From contig NZ_JAFBCK010000001.1 of NCBI RefSeq assembly GCF_016907695.1, forward strand, positions 5,010,001 to 5,074,000: DNA of 64,000 nt, given 5' to 3'. The notes under the pieces were generated by a model. The model did no database searches. It saw only the letters and a program-made list of their open reading frames with translations, and was not told the origin of the DNA. Below, piece by piece: positions 1 to 7,929 of the stretch (its first letter is position 1; every line of letters starts with the position of its first letter). Both the position numbers and the translations under genes were made by a program. Origin of the DNA: Actinokineospora baliensis. GTDB lineage: Bacteria; Actinomycetota; Actinomycetes; Mycobacteriales; Pseudonocardiaceae.

Positions 1-1
1 C

Positions 2-970
2 CTGCTGACCGACGGGCACACCTTCGGGGTCGACGAGCTCGACCGCGTGCTGCGCCGCTGCGAGTCGGTGTTCAGCTGCGACGCGCGCGGCATCGGCGTC
101 GACTGGCGGCCCGACCAGCTGCTGCGCATCGCCGAGGTGCTGCACGGCACCGCGGACGCGATCCGCCAACCGGCCGACCTCGGCGCGGACTTCACCGCCA
201 TGACCGAGGCCGCCATGGCCAAGCTGGTTCCGGAGCTGCGGATCGCGGTCCGCACGTCCACCGGATCCCGGCTGGACTTCCTGCGCCAGACCCACCCGGT
301 GGAGGCCGAGCTGCGCGGCACCCCGGTCGACGAGCGGACCACGGAGTTCACCACCGGCTCCTGGGGCGCCGAGCGCCGCGAGTTCCACCTGAAGCTGACC
401 GTCGACCCCGACGGCAGGCAGAGCAACACCAACGTCCGCATCGCGCGGGTGGACCTGCGGGTGCGCGCGGCGGGCGAGACCGGGTACCAGTCCGCCGCCG
501 AGCCCCGCGCGGTCATCGCGCACTGGACCGACGACGTCAAGCTCTCCAGCGGGATCGACCCCAAGATCGCCCACTACACCGGCCAGGGGCAGCTGAGCGC
601 CGCCGTGCGCGCCGGGACCGAAGCGCACGACCGCGGTGACCTCGACGGCGCCGCCGCGGGCTGGGGGCGCGCGGTCGCCCTGGCCACGGGGTTGGGCAAC
701 GACGCGGTCCTGCGCAGGCTGCACCGGCTGGTCGAGGTCGTCGGCGACCCCGCGGACGGCGTGGTCAGGGTCAAGGACGACCTCGATGTGGAGGACCTGC
801 TGGCGGCTGCGGTCGGGTCGGCGCTCTCGAGCAGGAGCCCGGACTCCGACGTCGACGCCGACCCGCCGCCGGTCCCGTCAGGACCGGACGTGACCTGCCC
901 GCGGTGCGGGCGGCAATGGCCGAGCGGCTCGGTGTTCTGCGGCGGGTGCGCGACCCGCCTCGACCCGTGA
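2..970 (+). CDS. VWA-domain protein with C-terminal zinc ribbon (5' partial)
   Basis: The reading frame is open from base 2, so the gene starts before the window; 322 codons are visible. The first residues (LLTDGH) look like the central strand and turn of a von Willebrand factor A fold, so the upstream MIDAS motif is probably outside. The middle is a beta-rich region without a recognised motif. The C-terminus holds a treble-clef or zinc-ribbon pair, CPRCG then CGGC about 15 residues later (roughly residues 298-318). Its stop overlaps the next start as GTGA, so it is translationally coupled to the four-helix membrane protein, and the lipoprotein and Trypco1 genes follow. VWA proteins with zinc ribbons are common adaptors in multi-gene actinobacterial conflict or chaperone-like systems; the exact role here is inferred from context only. 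Confidence 0.7.
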   Translation: MLTDGHTFGVDELDRVLRRCESVFSCDARGIGVDWRPDQLLRIAEVLHGTADAIRQPADLGADFTAMTEAAMAKLVPELRIAVRTSTGSRLDFLRQTHPVEAELRGTPVDERTTEFTTGSWGAERREFHLKLTVDPDGRQSNTNVRIARVDLRVRAAGETGYQSAAEPRAVIAHWTDDVKLSSGIDPKIAHYTGQGQLSAAVRAGTEAHDRGDLDGAAAGWGRAVALATGLGNDAVLRRLHRLVEVVGDPADGVVRVKDDLDVEDLLAAAVGSALSSRSPDSDVDADPPPVPSGPDVTCPRCGRQWPSGSVFCGGCATRLDP

Positions 971-2058
971 TCCGCGCGCCCGGGCGGTACCTGGACCGGT
1001 CCACGCCGGGGCTGCTGACCCGGCTGCGCGACGTCCTCGTCGGGGCGGCGCTGCTCGTGCTGGTGGTGGCCTGGTTCGACTTCCGCGACGTCGACTCCCG
1101 GGTGCGCGACGTCGAGACGGCCGCGGCTCCCGCTGTGCTGGGCATCGCCAACGCCCGCGACGCGCTCGCCCGCGCCGAGCTCGCGGTCAACGAGACCTTC
1201 GCCTCCGGCCGTAGTCCGCTCACCGGCCCGGGCGAGGACTACCAGAACCAGATCGCGCTGGCCAGCCAAGCGCTCACCCAGGTCGCCGAGGACAACGTGG
1301 CGGGGGAGCGGGGCCGCACGCTGCTGCGGTCGGTGCAGGGCCTGCTCATCGACTACATCGGACTCATCGAGCAGGCCGACGCCCACCAGGACCGGACGAG
1401 CGGGGTCGTGCCGCCCCTGGCCACCGCCAACCTCTGGTACGCCTCGGGGCTGATGGACGACGTCCAGGCCAGGCTCGTCGCGCTGTCGGGGATGCAGCAG
1501 GAACAGATGCTCGCGGGCAGCCCGGGCGTGTCCGCCCCGGACTGGCCGCCGCTGGTGCTCGCCGTCGCGCTGGTCGCCCTGCTCGTGCTGACCCAGCTGT
1601 GGCTGCCGAAGCGGTTCCGGCGGGCGGTCAACGTCCCGTTGCTGGCCGCCACCGCACTCGCGGTGACGCTGGCCGCGCTGACGGCCGCGAGCCTCGACGC
1701 GCGCGCCGACCTGGGAGCCGCCAGGGGTGGGCTCGACCGCGTCGCCGCACGCCAAGCCGACCTCGTCACCGCCACCAGCGCCCAGGGTGACTTGCGGTTG
1801 CGGCAGTTCCTCGACAAGCAGTGCGCGACCTTCGCCTGCGGTACGGGAATCGACAGGTTCAAGCCACGGGATCCCGGCTCTGGGAAGGGGTCCGAGGCAG
1901 CGGTCGCCGAGGACACCGCGGTCGCCACCGACGCCATCACCGCCGCGGGTATCGGCGGCTGGGAACCGCTGCTCCCGGTCGCCGGTTTGGGCGCCGCCGC
2001 GTTCATCGCCCTGGGTTTCCAACTCCGACTAGCGGACTACCGGTACGAACGACGATGA
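967..2058 (+). CDS. Four-helix membrane protein of unknown function
   Basis: 363 aa. GTG at 967 is chosen because it overlaps the upstream stop as GTGA; an earlier in-frame ATG at 904 would overlap the VWA gene by 67 bases. Four hydrophobic helices are visible: one near residues 15-35, two in the middle (about 200-220 and 230-250) and one near the C-terminus. A polar alpha-helical loop of about 160 residues lies between helices 1 and 2, and a second of about 100 residues between helices 3 and 4. The loop composition (Ala/Leu/Asp/Gln-rich helices) recalls four-helix-bundle sensor domains, but I recognise no named family. It sits between the VWA protein and the lipoprotein with overlapping start and stop on both sides, so the three products are probably made in fixed ratio and may form a membrane complex. 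Confidence 0.75.
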   Translation: MIRAPGRYLDRSTPGLLTRLRDVLVGAALLVLVVAWFDFRDVDSRVRDVETAAAPAVLGIANARDALARAELAVNETFASGRSPLTGPGEDYQNQIALASQALTQVAEDNVAGERGRTLLRSVQGLLIDYIGLIEQADAHQDRTSGVVPPLATANLWYASGLMDDVQARLVALSGMQQEQMLAGSPGVSAPDWPPLVLAVALVALLVLTQLWLPKRFRRAVNVPLLAATALAVTLAALTAASLDARADLGAARGGLDRVAARQADLVTATSAQGDLRLRQFLDKQCATFACGTGIDRFKPRDPGSGKGSEAAVAEDTAVATDAITAAGIGGWEPLLPVAGLGAAAFIALGFQLRLADYRYERR

Positions 2059-3224
2059 GACGACTCGCCGCGCTGCTCGCCGCGCTCACCCTCACGGCCT
2101 CGGTCCTGACGGGCTGCTCCACCCTGGCCGCCACCACCGTCGTGACAATCCTGCACCCGTGGAGCGGCGCCGAGGAGGAAGCCTTCCGCCGCATCCTGGA
2201 CGCGCTCGACGACGGTGAGCCGTACCGGATCGAGCCGGTCGGGACCTCGTCCTACCGGCAGGTGCTCGAACTCGGCCGCGCCCAGGGCGACCCGGTCGAC
2301 ATCGTCGTGCTGCCCAGCCTGGGGGAGTTGGCCGACTACGCCGGCGAAGACCTCGTCCGGGAGGTCACCGCGACCGAGCACCCGTACCCGTGGAACGTGT
2401 GGGAGCGCTTGGGCCGCCAGGGCGGGAAGCGCTACGGGGTGGCGGTCAAGGCGCAGCTCAAGAGCATCACCTGGTCGGACGGCAGCGGGCCGGGGTGGTG
2501 CATGGGGGTCGGTGACGCCTCGGCGCCGGGGTGGCCGGGGACCGACTGGGTCGAGGACATCCTGCTGCGCGACGCGGGCGCGAGCACCTACCGCCGCTGG
2601 GTGGCTGGCCGGGTGCCGTGGTCGGATCCCCAGGTCGTGGCGGCGTGGTCGACCTGGTTGACCGACTACGTCGCGGCCGTGCCCGGCGGGCCGACAGCCG
2701 CGCTGCTCACCAAGTTCGGTGAAGCCTCCGGCCTGCCGTTGCTCGCTCCTGACCGGACCTGCGCCAACGACCGCCGCTCGTCCTACGTGGCCGCAGACTA
2801 CGCCGGGATGCGCCTGAACCGCTTCGACCGCGGTGGCGGGGTCGTGGTCTCCGCGGACTTCGCCGCGCTCGTCACCGGCACACCGGAGGCGGAGGCGGTG
2901 CTGGCCAAGCTGGCAGGCCCGGACACCCAGCGGCGTTGGCTCGACGCCGGGTCGGGCTACCCGCTCGACCCCGCCGTCACCCGGTCCACCGGCACCGAGG
3001 GCGCCATCGAGGGCCAGGTCCGCGACGCCCTCGCCGAGCGGGGTTCGCTGTGCTTCGACGCGTCCGACCTGATGCCCGTCGCCGAGCGGACCGCGTTCGA
3101 ACAGGCCGTGCTCACGGTTCTGGAGGACCCCCGCCGCCTCCCCGACGTGCTCACCCGGCTCGACCGCACCTCGACCACCCCGGTCGACGACCGGCTCGAC
3201 CTGCCCTGCGCCACCGCGAACTGA
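2055..3224 (+). CDS. Extracellular solute-binding-like lipoprotein
   Basis: 389 aa starting at ATG 2055, which overlaps the upstream stop as ATGA. The N-terminus is a lipoprotein signal: MRR, a hydrophobic stretch and the lipobox VLTGC, so the mature protein should be lipid-anchored outside the membrane. The motif TILHPWSGAEEEAFRRIL resembles the first strand and helix of type 2 periplasmic binding proteins of the sugar ABC-transporter class (SBP_bac_1), and the length fits. No permease or ATPase genes accompany it. The neighbours are instead a VWA protein, a four-helix membrane protein and a Trypco1 protein. This suggests the binding fold works as a sensor or receptor in that system rather than in nutrient uptake; that reading is inference. 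Confidence 0.8.
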   Translation: MRRLAALLAALTLTASVLTGCSTLAATTVVTILHPWSGAEEEAFRRILDALDDGEPYRIEPVGTSSYRQVLELGRAQGDPVDIVVLPSLGELADYAGEDLVREVTATEHPYPWNVWERLGRQGGKRYGVAVKAQLKSITWSDGSGPGWCMGVGDASAPGWPGTDWVEDILLRDAGASTYRRWVAGRVPWSDPQVVAAWSTWLTDYVAAVPGGPTAALLTKFGEASGLPLLAPDRTCANDRRSSYVAADYAGMRLNRFDRGGGVVVSADFAALVTGTPEAEAVLAKLAGPDTQRRWLDAGSGYPLDPAVTRSTGTEGAIEGQVRDALAERGSLCFDASDLMPVAERTAFEQAVLTVLEDPRRLPDVLTRLDRTSTTPVDDRLDLPCATAN

Positions 3225-3238
3225 CCCGAGGAGTCGAC

Positions 3239-3613
3239 ATGGCCGTGGAGTACGCGAGGTTCCCGCTCGCCGCGGGCGGATCGGTGCTGGTGGAGGTGGA
3301 CGAGCCCGAGTCGGTCACCAGGGTGGCGCGGCCGGGCCGGGTCGTCGCCGAGGCGCGGGAGGCATTCGACACCGCGGTCGGCCAGGTCCGCGACGCGGCG
3401 GCGGTGGTGCTGGACAAGTTCGCCTCGATGGCCAGCGCCCCCGACGAGGTCGAGTTGAAGTTCGGCATGAAGCTCGACGTGGAGGCCGGGGCGGTGATCG
3501 CCCGCACCGGCGTGCAGGCCCAGTTCGAGGTGAAGCTCAAGTGGCGCCGCGAGGACGTCCCGGTGGAGGAGGTCCCGGTGGTCGAGAGCGCGCCGGACCC
3601 GAGCGGCCCCTAG
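3239..3613 (+). CDS. Trypco1-type (CU044_2847 family) protein
   Basis: 124 aa. ATG at 3239 is preceded by GAGGAG at a good distance, and the gap to the lipoprotein stop is 14 bases, so it belongs to the same operon. The family is recognisable from an N-terminal beta segment with a Gly-Gly turn, a central helix rich in Ala/Val/Phe, then E-L-K-F-G-M-K-L and a final strand pair ending in F-E-V-K-L-K-W. This is the layout of the trypsin-co-occurring domain 1 family described in NTPase-regulated conflict systems. The protein is small and soluble with no signal peptide. A trypsin-fold protease gene lies 1.4 kb downstream, though that one is secreted. The family call is by eye from memory; the function of the family is not experimentally settled. 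Confidence 0.7.
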   Translation: MAVEYARFPLAAGGSVLVEVDEPESVTRVARPGRVVAEAREAFDTAVGQVRDAAAVVLDKFASMASAPDEVELKFGMKLDVEAGAVIARTGVQAQFEVKLKWRREDVPVEEVPVVESAPDPSGP

Positions 3614-3618
3614 CCGCG

Positions 3619-3636
3619 ACCGGGCTCAACCCCGGT
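3619..3636 (+). terminator. Possible weak hairpin after the VWA operon
   Basis: ACCGGG and CCCGGT form a perfect 6-bp stem with a 6-nt loop six bases after the Trypco1 stop. There is no clear T-tract. It could end the operon before the SGNH hydrolase gene, but the stem is short. Confidence 0.3.
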
Positions 3637-3683
3637 AGGTTGATCTTTGGTCTGTACCACGACGGGGTTGGGGGTTCGTGCGG

Positions 3684-4910
3684 ATGAAGAGGCTGCTCGG
3701 GTTGGGGTTGACCGTCGCGGTGGTGTTGGGGTTGGTGGCACCGCAGGCTGTGGCGGAGTCGGGGTGGGGGTGGGCGGCCACGTGGGCTTCGTCGGCGCAG
3801 CGGCCGCATCCGCTGGTCAGTCCGGTGCGGGCGGTCGAGGGGTTCGACAACGACACCGTTCGGCAGGTCGTGCGGATCAGCGCGGGCGGCCCGGCCGTGC
3901 GGGTGCGGTTGTCGAACGCCCACAGCACAACGGCTTTGACGGTGGGCGGAGCGACTGTCGCGCTGGCGGGCGAGGGGGCGGCCGTTCGTCCCGGCACGGT
4001 GCGGCACCTGACGTTCGGCGGCAAGCGGACCGTGGTCATCCCAGCGGGCGGGGAGATCGTGACCGACCCGGCCCTGCTGCCCGTGGCGCCGTTGCAGCGG
4101 CTGAGCGTGACGCTGTACTTCCCCACCAAGACCGGCCAGGTCACCGGCCACACGTTCGCCGACGCGTCGACCTACCACGCCACCGGTGATCATCGGTCGG
4201 ACACGGCGGCAGCCGCCTTCGGTGAGACGACCCAGTCCTTCTACTACCTCAGCGGCGTGGACGTCGTCGCCCTCTCGCCGCGGCGGAACGTGGTGGTGGC
4301 CTTCGGCGACTCGATCACCGAAGGAGCCGGGTCCACCCCGGACGCCAACAACCGCTACCCCGACGAGGTGGCCGAGCGCCTCAAGGGTCGCCTCCCCGTG
4401 GTCAACGCGGGCATCGGCGGCAACCGCGTCCTCAACGACTCACCCTGCTTCGGCCCCAAGGGCGTCGACCGGTTCACCCGCGACGCCCTCGGCCAGCCAG
4501 GGGTGCGCACCGTGATCCTGCTCGAAGGCATCAACGACATCGGCCTGCCCGACGTCGACTTCGAGTGCTCCCACCCCAGGACCCGCGTCACCGCCGCCGA
4601 GGTGATCGCCGGCTACCGCCAGATGATCCACCAGGCCAAGTCCCGCGGCGTCCGCGTCCTCGGCGGCACGCTCACGCCCTTCAAGGGCTTCGGCTACTAC
4701 AGCGCGGAAGGCGAGGCCATCCGCGACCAGATCAACACCTGGATCCGCACCTCCGGGCAGTTCGACGCCGTGATCGACTTCGACCGCACCATGGCCGACC
4801 CCGCCGACCAAGACGCCCTCAACCCCGCCTACGACAGCGGCGACCACGTCCACCCCAACGACACCGGCTACCGCGCCATGGCCAACGCCGTCGACCTGGC
4901 GCTGCTATAG
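3684..4910 (+). CDS. Secreted SGNH/GDSL hydrolase
   Basis: 408 aa from ATG 3684 (a GTG two codons earlier at 3678 is equally possible). A Sec signal peptide with KR, a hydrophobic core and a QAVA cleavage region occupies about the first 26 residues. An N-terminal beta domain of about 180 residues precedes the catalytic domain. Catalytic blocks are visible in order: FGDSITEG (nucleophile Ser), GIGGNR (oxyanion Gly/Asn), EGINDI (block III Asn) and DHVHPN (Asp and His). This arrangement is typical of secreted actinobacterial SGNH hydrolases acting on ester or acyl groups, often on carbohydrates; the substrate cannot be read from sequence. It is separated from the Trypco1 gene by 70 bases with a small hairpin, so it is probably an independent transcription unit. 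Confidence 0.9.
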   Translation: MKRLLGLGLTVAVVLGLVAPQAVAESGWGWAATWASSAQRPHPLVSPVRAVEGFDNDTVRQVVRISAGGPAVRVRLSNAHSTTALTVGGATVALAGEGAAVRPGTVRHLTFGGKRTVVIPAGGEIVTDPALLPVAPLQRLSVTLYFPTKTGQVTGHTFADASTYHATGDHRSDTAAAAFGETTQSFYYLSGVDVVALSPRRNVVVAFGDSITEGAGSTPDANNRYPDEVAERLKGRLPVVNAGIGGNRVLNDSPCFGPKGVDRFTRDALGQPGVRTVILLEGINDIGLPDVDFECSHPRTRVTAAEVIAGYRQMIHQAKSRGVRVLGGTLTPFKGFGYYSAEGEAIRDQINTWIRTSGQFDAVIDFDRTMADPADQDALNPAYDSGDHVHPNDTGYRAMANAVDLALL

Positions 4911-4984
4911 ACCCCATCGGGTGAAACGGAGGCGGGCCCCCTACCGGAGCGCTCCCGCGCGGCGACTACCCATCAACCGAGACG

Positions 4985-6064
4985 ATGGGGGAGCCCGTGA
5001 AGAGGATTCTCGCTGTGCTGGTCGCGTCCGCGCTGGTGGTGTCGCTGGTTGGTCCCGCGCACGCGGACGGTGACCCGGAGGCCGTGTACGTGGAGGTCTC
5101 GGCGCTGGTCGAGGCCAACGGCGCTCTCGGGGTGTACACCGACGAGGCGGGGTTCGTGGTCGTGTTGCCCGCGGGGAGCTCGGCCACCGAGGAGGACTTC
5201 CAGGTGACCGGCGCGCGGGTTCGACTCGTGCGCAGTGCCGTGACCCACGCCCAGGTCGACGCGGTTTCCGCTGACCTGGAGCGCCGGGCCTGGCACCCCG
5301 CGGCGGCGCGGTACTCCTACGGCTTCCACTTCGACGCCGAGACCGCCACCGTGGCCCTGGGCACCGACGCGCCGCCGGAGGTGGTGGCGCCGGTCCTGCG
5401 CGCCCACCCGCGGTTGATCAGCTACCGCCAGGCCGACACCGGACGCGACTCCAGGCAGAACGACGCACCCCCGCACTGGGGCGGCGCCGCGATCACCGAC
5501 GGGGTCAACGCCTGCTCGGCCGGGTTCACCGTGCTCAACGCGGCGAACACCCGGTTCATGGTGACCGCGGGCCACTGCTTCACCCTCGGCAAGACGATCA
5601 CGTCCCCGGTCAACGCGCACGCCTGGGGCACGGTGAAGTTCCGCGAGCCGTTCCCCACCTACGACCTGGAACTCCTCGGCGGCAGCAGCTACACCAACAA
5701 CGTGTACAAGGGCGACACCACCGGCACCCAAACCCGAGTCAAGGGCGCCGCCGACCCCGGCCTCAACTACACCGGCTACTGCCGCAGCGGCATCATGACC
5801 GGCGAACGCTGCGGCAACAAGGTCACCAGCCTCACCGCCACCCTCTGCGACCCGGCCAACTCCTGCACCAAGAACCTCATCGCCTACACCGGCGGCACCC
5901 AATCCATCAAGGGCGACTCCGGCGCCCCCTTCTACGCCTACCACCCCGACGGCACCGGCATCCTGATCCGCGGCCTGCACCTCGGCCACAGCGGAACCAC
6001 CATGTACGCCCACAAGTGGAGCACCGTAGCCGCCCGCTTCGGCGCCACCATCGCCGTCAACTAG
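4985..6064 (+). CDS. Secreted S1-family serine protease (trypsin-like)
   Basis: 359 aa from ATG 4985; GTG 4997, giving VKRIL at the N-terminus, is a credible alternative start. A signal peptide ends near AHA (about residue 27). Residues 28-155 form a propeptide-like region similar in position to that of streptogrisin-type proteases. The catalytic triad is visible: TAGHC (His), TYDLELL (Asp) and KGDSGAP (Ser). Several Cys pairs around the triad fit extracellular disulfides. The product is an exported endopeptidase, probably autoprocessed. No inhibitor gene is adjacent. The gene runs toward the degraded caspase-like gene on the opposite strand, which ends 7 bases away. Confidence 0.9.
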   Translation: MGEPVKRILAVLVASALVVSLVGPAHADGDPEAVYVEVSALVEANGALGVYTDEAGFVVVLPAGSSATEEDFQVTGARVRLVRSAVTHAQVDAVSADLERRAWHPAAARYSYGFHFDAETATVALGTDAPPEVVAPVLRAHPRLISYRQADTGRDSRQNDAPPHWGGAAITDGVNACSAGFTVLNAANTRFMVTAGHCFTLGKTITSPVNAHAWGTVKFREPFPTYDLELLGGSSYTNNVYKGDTTGTQTRVKGAADPGLNYTGYCRSGIMTGERCGNKVTSLTATLCDPANSCTKNLIAYTGGTQSIKGDSGAPFYAYHPDGTGILIRGLHLGHSGTTMYAHKWSTVAARFGATIAVN

Positions 6065-6071
6065 CCGCGGG

Positions 6072-7153
6072 TCACGACTTCTGCTTGACGAGCGCCCACG
6101 CGAGCAACGTACCGACTGCGATGCAGATCAAGAGCATCGCACCCCGCAGAGCTGCTTGGCTGAGCACGCTGGTCAGGGAACCGCTTCGTCCGAACAAGGT
6201 GCTCATCAGCGCCAGCACGCAAGCCACCAGCAAGGGCAGGGTGACGAAGTACGGCCAGCGGCTGACCGGGTCCAGCAACGTCACCCGGACAGCCGCCCCG
6301 GCGCTGTCGTCGTGGCCCGCACGCGCTCGGGCCAGCGGAAACCGGATCAGTCTCCAGAGAACCAGGGACAGCGCCAGCATCACGAACGCGGCGGGCCAGT
6401 CCCGGGGAGAGGCGGTGATGGCGGTCGCGAGGGACGCGAGGAAGGTCGGGAAGGACACGAACATCGCCGCCCACAGGATCGTGGTGGTGATCGCGACCAA
6501 CACCCGGGTCCGGACTGGGCGGAGGTCCTCCTGGTGCGCGCTGATGGTGAATCGCCTGGGCGACACAGGCTCGACGGCCATGGGAACGACCACCGGCTGC
6601 GGTGCGGGGCTGGGGGCGGGCGGCTCCGGGACCTGCGGCCGGGTCTGCGGAACCGGGATCGGCTGGGGTTCGAGCACCGGGGTTGGCGGTTCCGGCGGGG
6701 TGGGAGTGCGGCGCAGGACCAGGTCGCTGCTGGTGTCGGTGCTCTTGAACTTGGGCCGGGGCAGCGTGCGCTGGTTCATCGCCGCGACCAGGGACCGGTA
6801 GAGCTGCCAGGCCGGAGTAGCAGCAGTCCAGGATGAGCAGCTTGGTCCTCGCCGGGCTCTCCTCGATGAGCTCCTTGAGCCAGGTGAACGGCACAGCGGT
6901 GCTGTTGAGCATCGTCGGATCGGTCTGGTGGACCGTCCTTCGAAGACGCCCACTGGCCACCGCAGCTGCTCCACTATCGCCGATGCCGGGTCGGGGTGTC
7001 GAGCACCGCGTAGTTCGACCGGTCGAGGATGCCGCTGACCGGATCGCACAACGCGTCTTCGAGGTCGGTCAGGCTCCGTCGCTCCGCGGTACCGGCGCGT
7101 TACCGACCGCTACCTCGGTCACCCACCTGCTCGATGAGCCTCTCCACGTCCGC
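6072..7153 (-). pseudogene. Broken caspase-like (C14) protein with C-terminal transmembrane region
   Basis: Three minus-strand frames together recall one caspase-like protein. A fragment LTDLEDALCDPVSGILDRSN (about 7010-7071) matches the N-terminal part of actinobacterial C14 proteins. A second frame gives DPASAIVEQLR. A third gives TAVPFTWLKELIEES followed by LLILDCCYSG, the catalytic Cys motif (about 6810-6910). The frame then changes again to LYRSLVAAMNQ, a proline-rich linker and four hydrophobic helices ending at the stop at 6072. The stretch expected between EQLR and TAVPF, which holds the catalytic YYAGHG-type His motif, is missing, as is the part between CCYSG and LYRSL. At least two deletions and three frame changes mark this as a decayed effector. 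The TM part (6072 to about 6800) is still an open frame of roughly 230 codons and could be expressed. Confidence 0.75.
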
Positions 7154-7266
7154 CCCCGCTCCGCACTCTGCGTCACCACCGAATCGGGTGTCATGTGTGC
7201 GGCTCAGTGTCCTTTTCGAACACCCTGCACCAGAGTGGGGTGCTGGACCGGAGGAAGGGGCAGGCC

Positions 7267-7818
7267 ATGGCCAAGGCGAAGCAGGACGTCATCGGGGCGA
7301 AGTTGGGGTTGATGTTCGAGACGGTCGATGCTGATCACAACGGGTACCTGGACTGGTCGGACTACCGGAAGTTGGCCGAGCGCTACGTCGACGCCTACCA
7401 CCTGCGGGAGGGGGATCGGCGGGCCAGGGCGTTGCACGCGTTCTTCCAGGCGTACTGGCTCGAACTGCTGCGGCACGCCGGGGTGGAGGACGACCGGTTG
7501 ACGAAGGAGCAGTTCGTGGTGGCGAGCAGGTTGGCCAGCATCGACACCAGTCGGATCAACATCGCGGACGGGGCCGGGCACGTGATGTTCGACGTGGTCG
7601 ATGTCAACGGGGACAACGAGATCAGCGAGGAGGAGTTCGCCAGGTGCCTGCGCGAGGTGTGGCGGACCGAGGCGCCTGAGGCGATCGAGGCGTTCCGGGC
7701 GCTCGACACCGACCGCGACGGGGCGATCTCGCGCGAGGAGTTCATCGGCGCGGTGCGCGAGCACCTGTTCTCCAACAACCCCGACGCGCCGGGGAGCCTG
7801 TTCTTCGGGCACATCTAA
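7267..7818 (+). CDS. EF-hand calcium-binding protein (calerythrin-like)
   Basis: 183 aa. ATG 7267 is chosen because GGAGGAAGG lies just upstream; an earlier in-frame start at 7195 has no such site. Three good EF-hand loops are visible: DADHNGYLDWSD near residue 20, DVNGDNEISEEE near residue 118 and DTDRDGAISREE near residue 152. A degenerate second hand lies around residues 70-85. Length and hand spacing fit the cytosolic calerythrin/sarcoplasmic-calcium-binding type found in actinomycetes, which buffers or senses Ca2+. There is no signal peptide. It is divergent from the caspase remnant; a link with it is not shown by the sequence. Confidence 0.9.
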   Translation: MAKAKQDVIGAKLGLMFETVDADHNGYLDWSDYRKLAERYVDAYHLREGDRRARALHAFFQAYWLELLRHAGVEDDRLTKEQFVVASRLASIDTSRINIADGAGHVMFDVVDVNGDNEISEEEFARCLREVWRTEAPEAIEAFRALDTDRDGAISREEFIGAVREHLFSNNPDAPGSLFFGHI

Positions 7819-7929
7819 ATGGTGTGGACCACATCGTCAGTGGTGTTCACGACCCGATAGCCGTCCTGGCAACATGTCTGGCACTTCGGCGGGTGGTGCG
7901 GCGCGGCCGCGGCCCGGTTGAGTGGGCGG

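Noticed and set aside
574..2022. 482-codon minus-strand ORF across the VWA and membrane protein genes
   Set aside because: Low-complexity antisense frame overlapping two better supported genes.
4912..4990. CCCCATCG / CGATGGGG arms flanking the intergenic region before the S1 protease
   Set aside because: Arms are 63 bases apart and short; probably chance.
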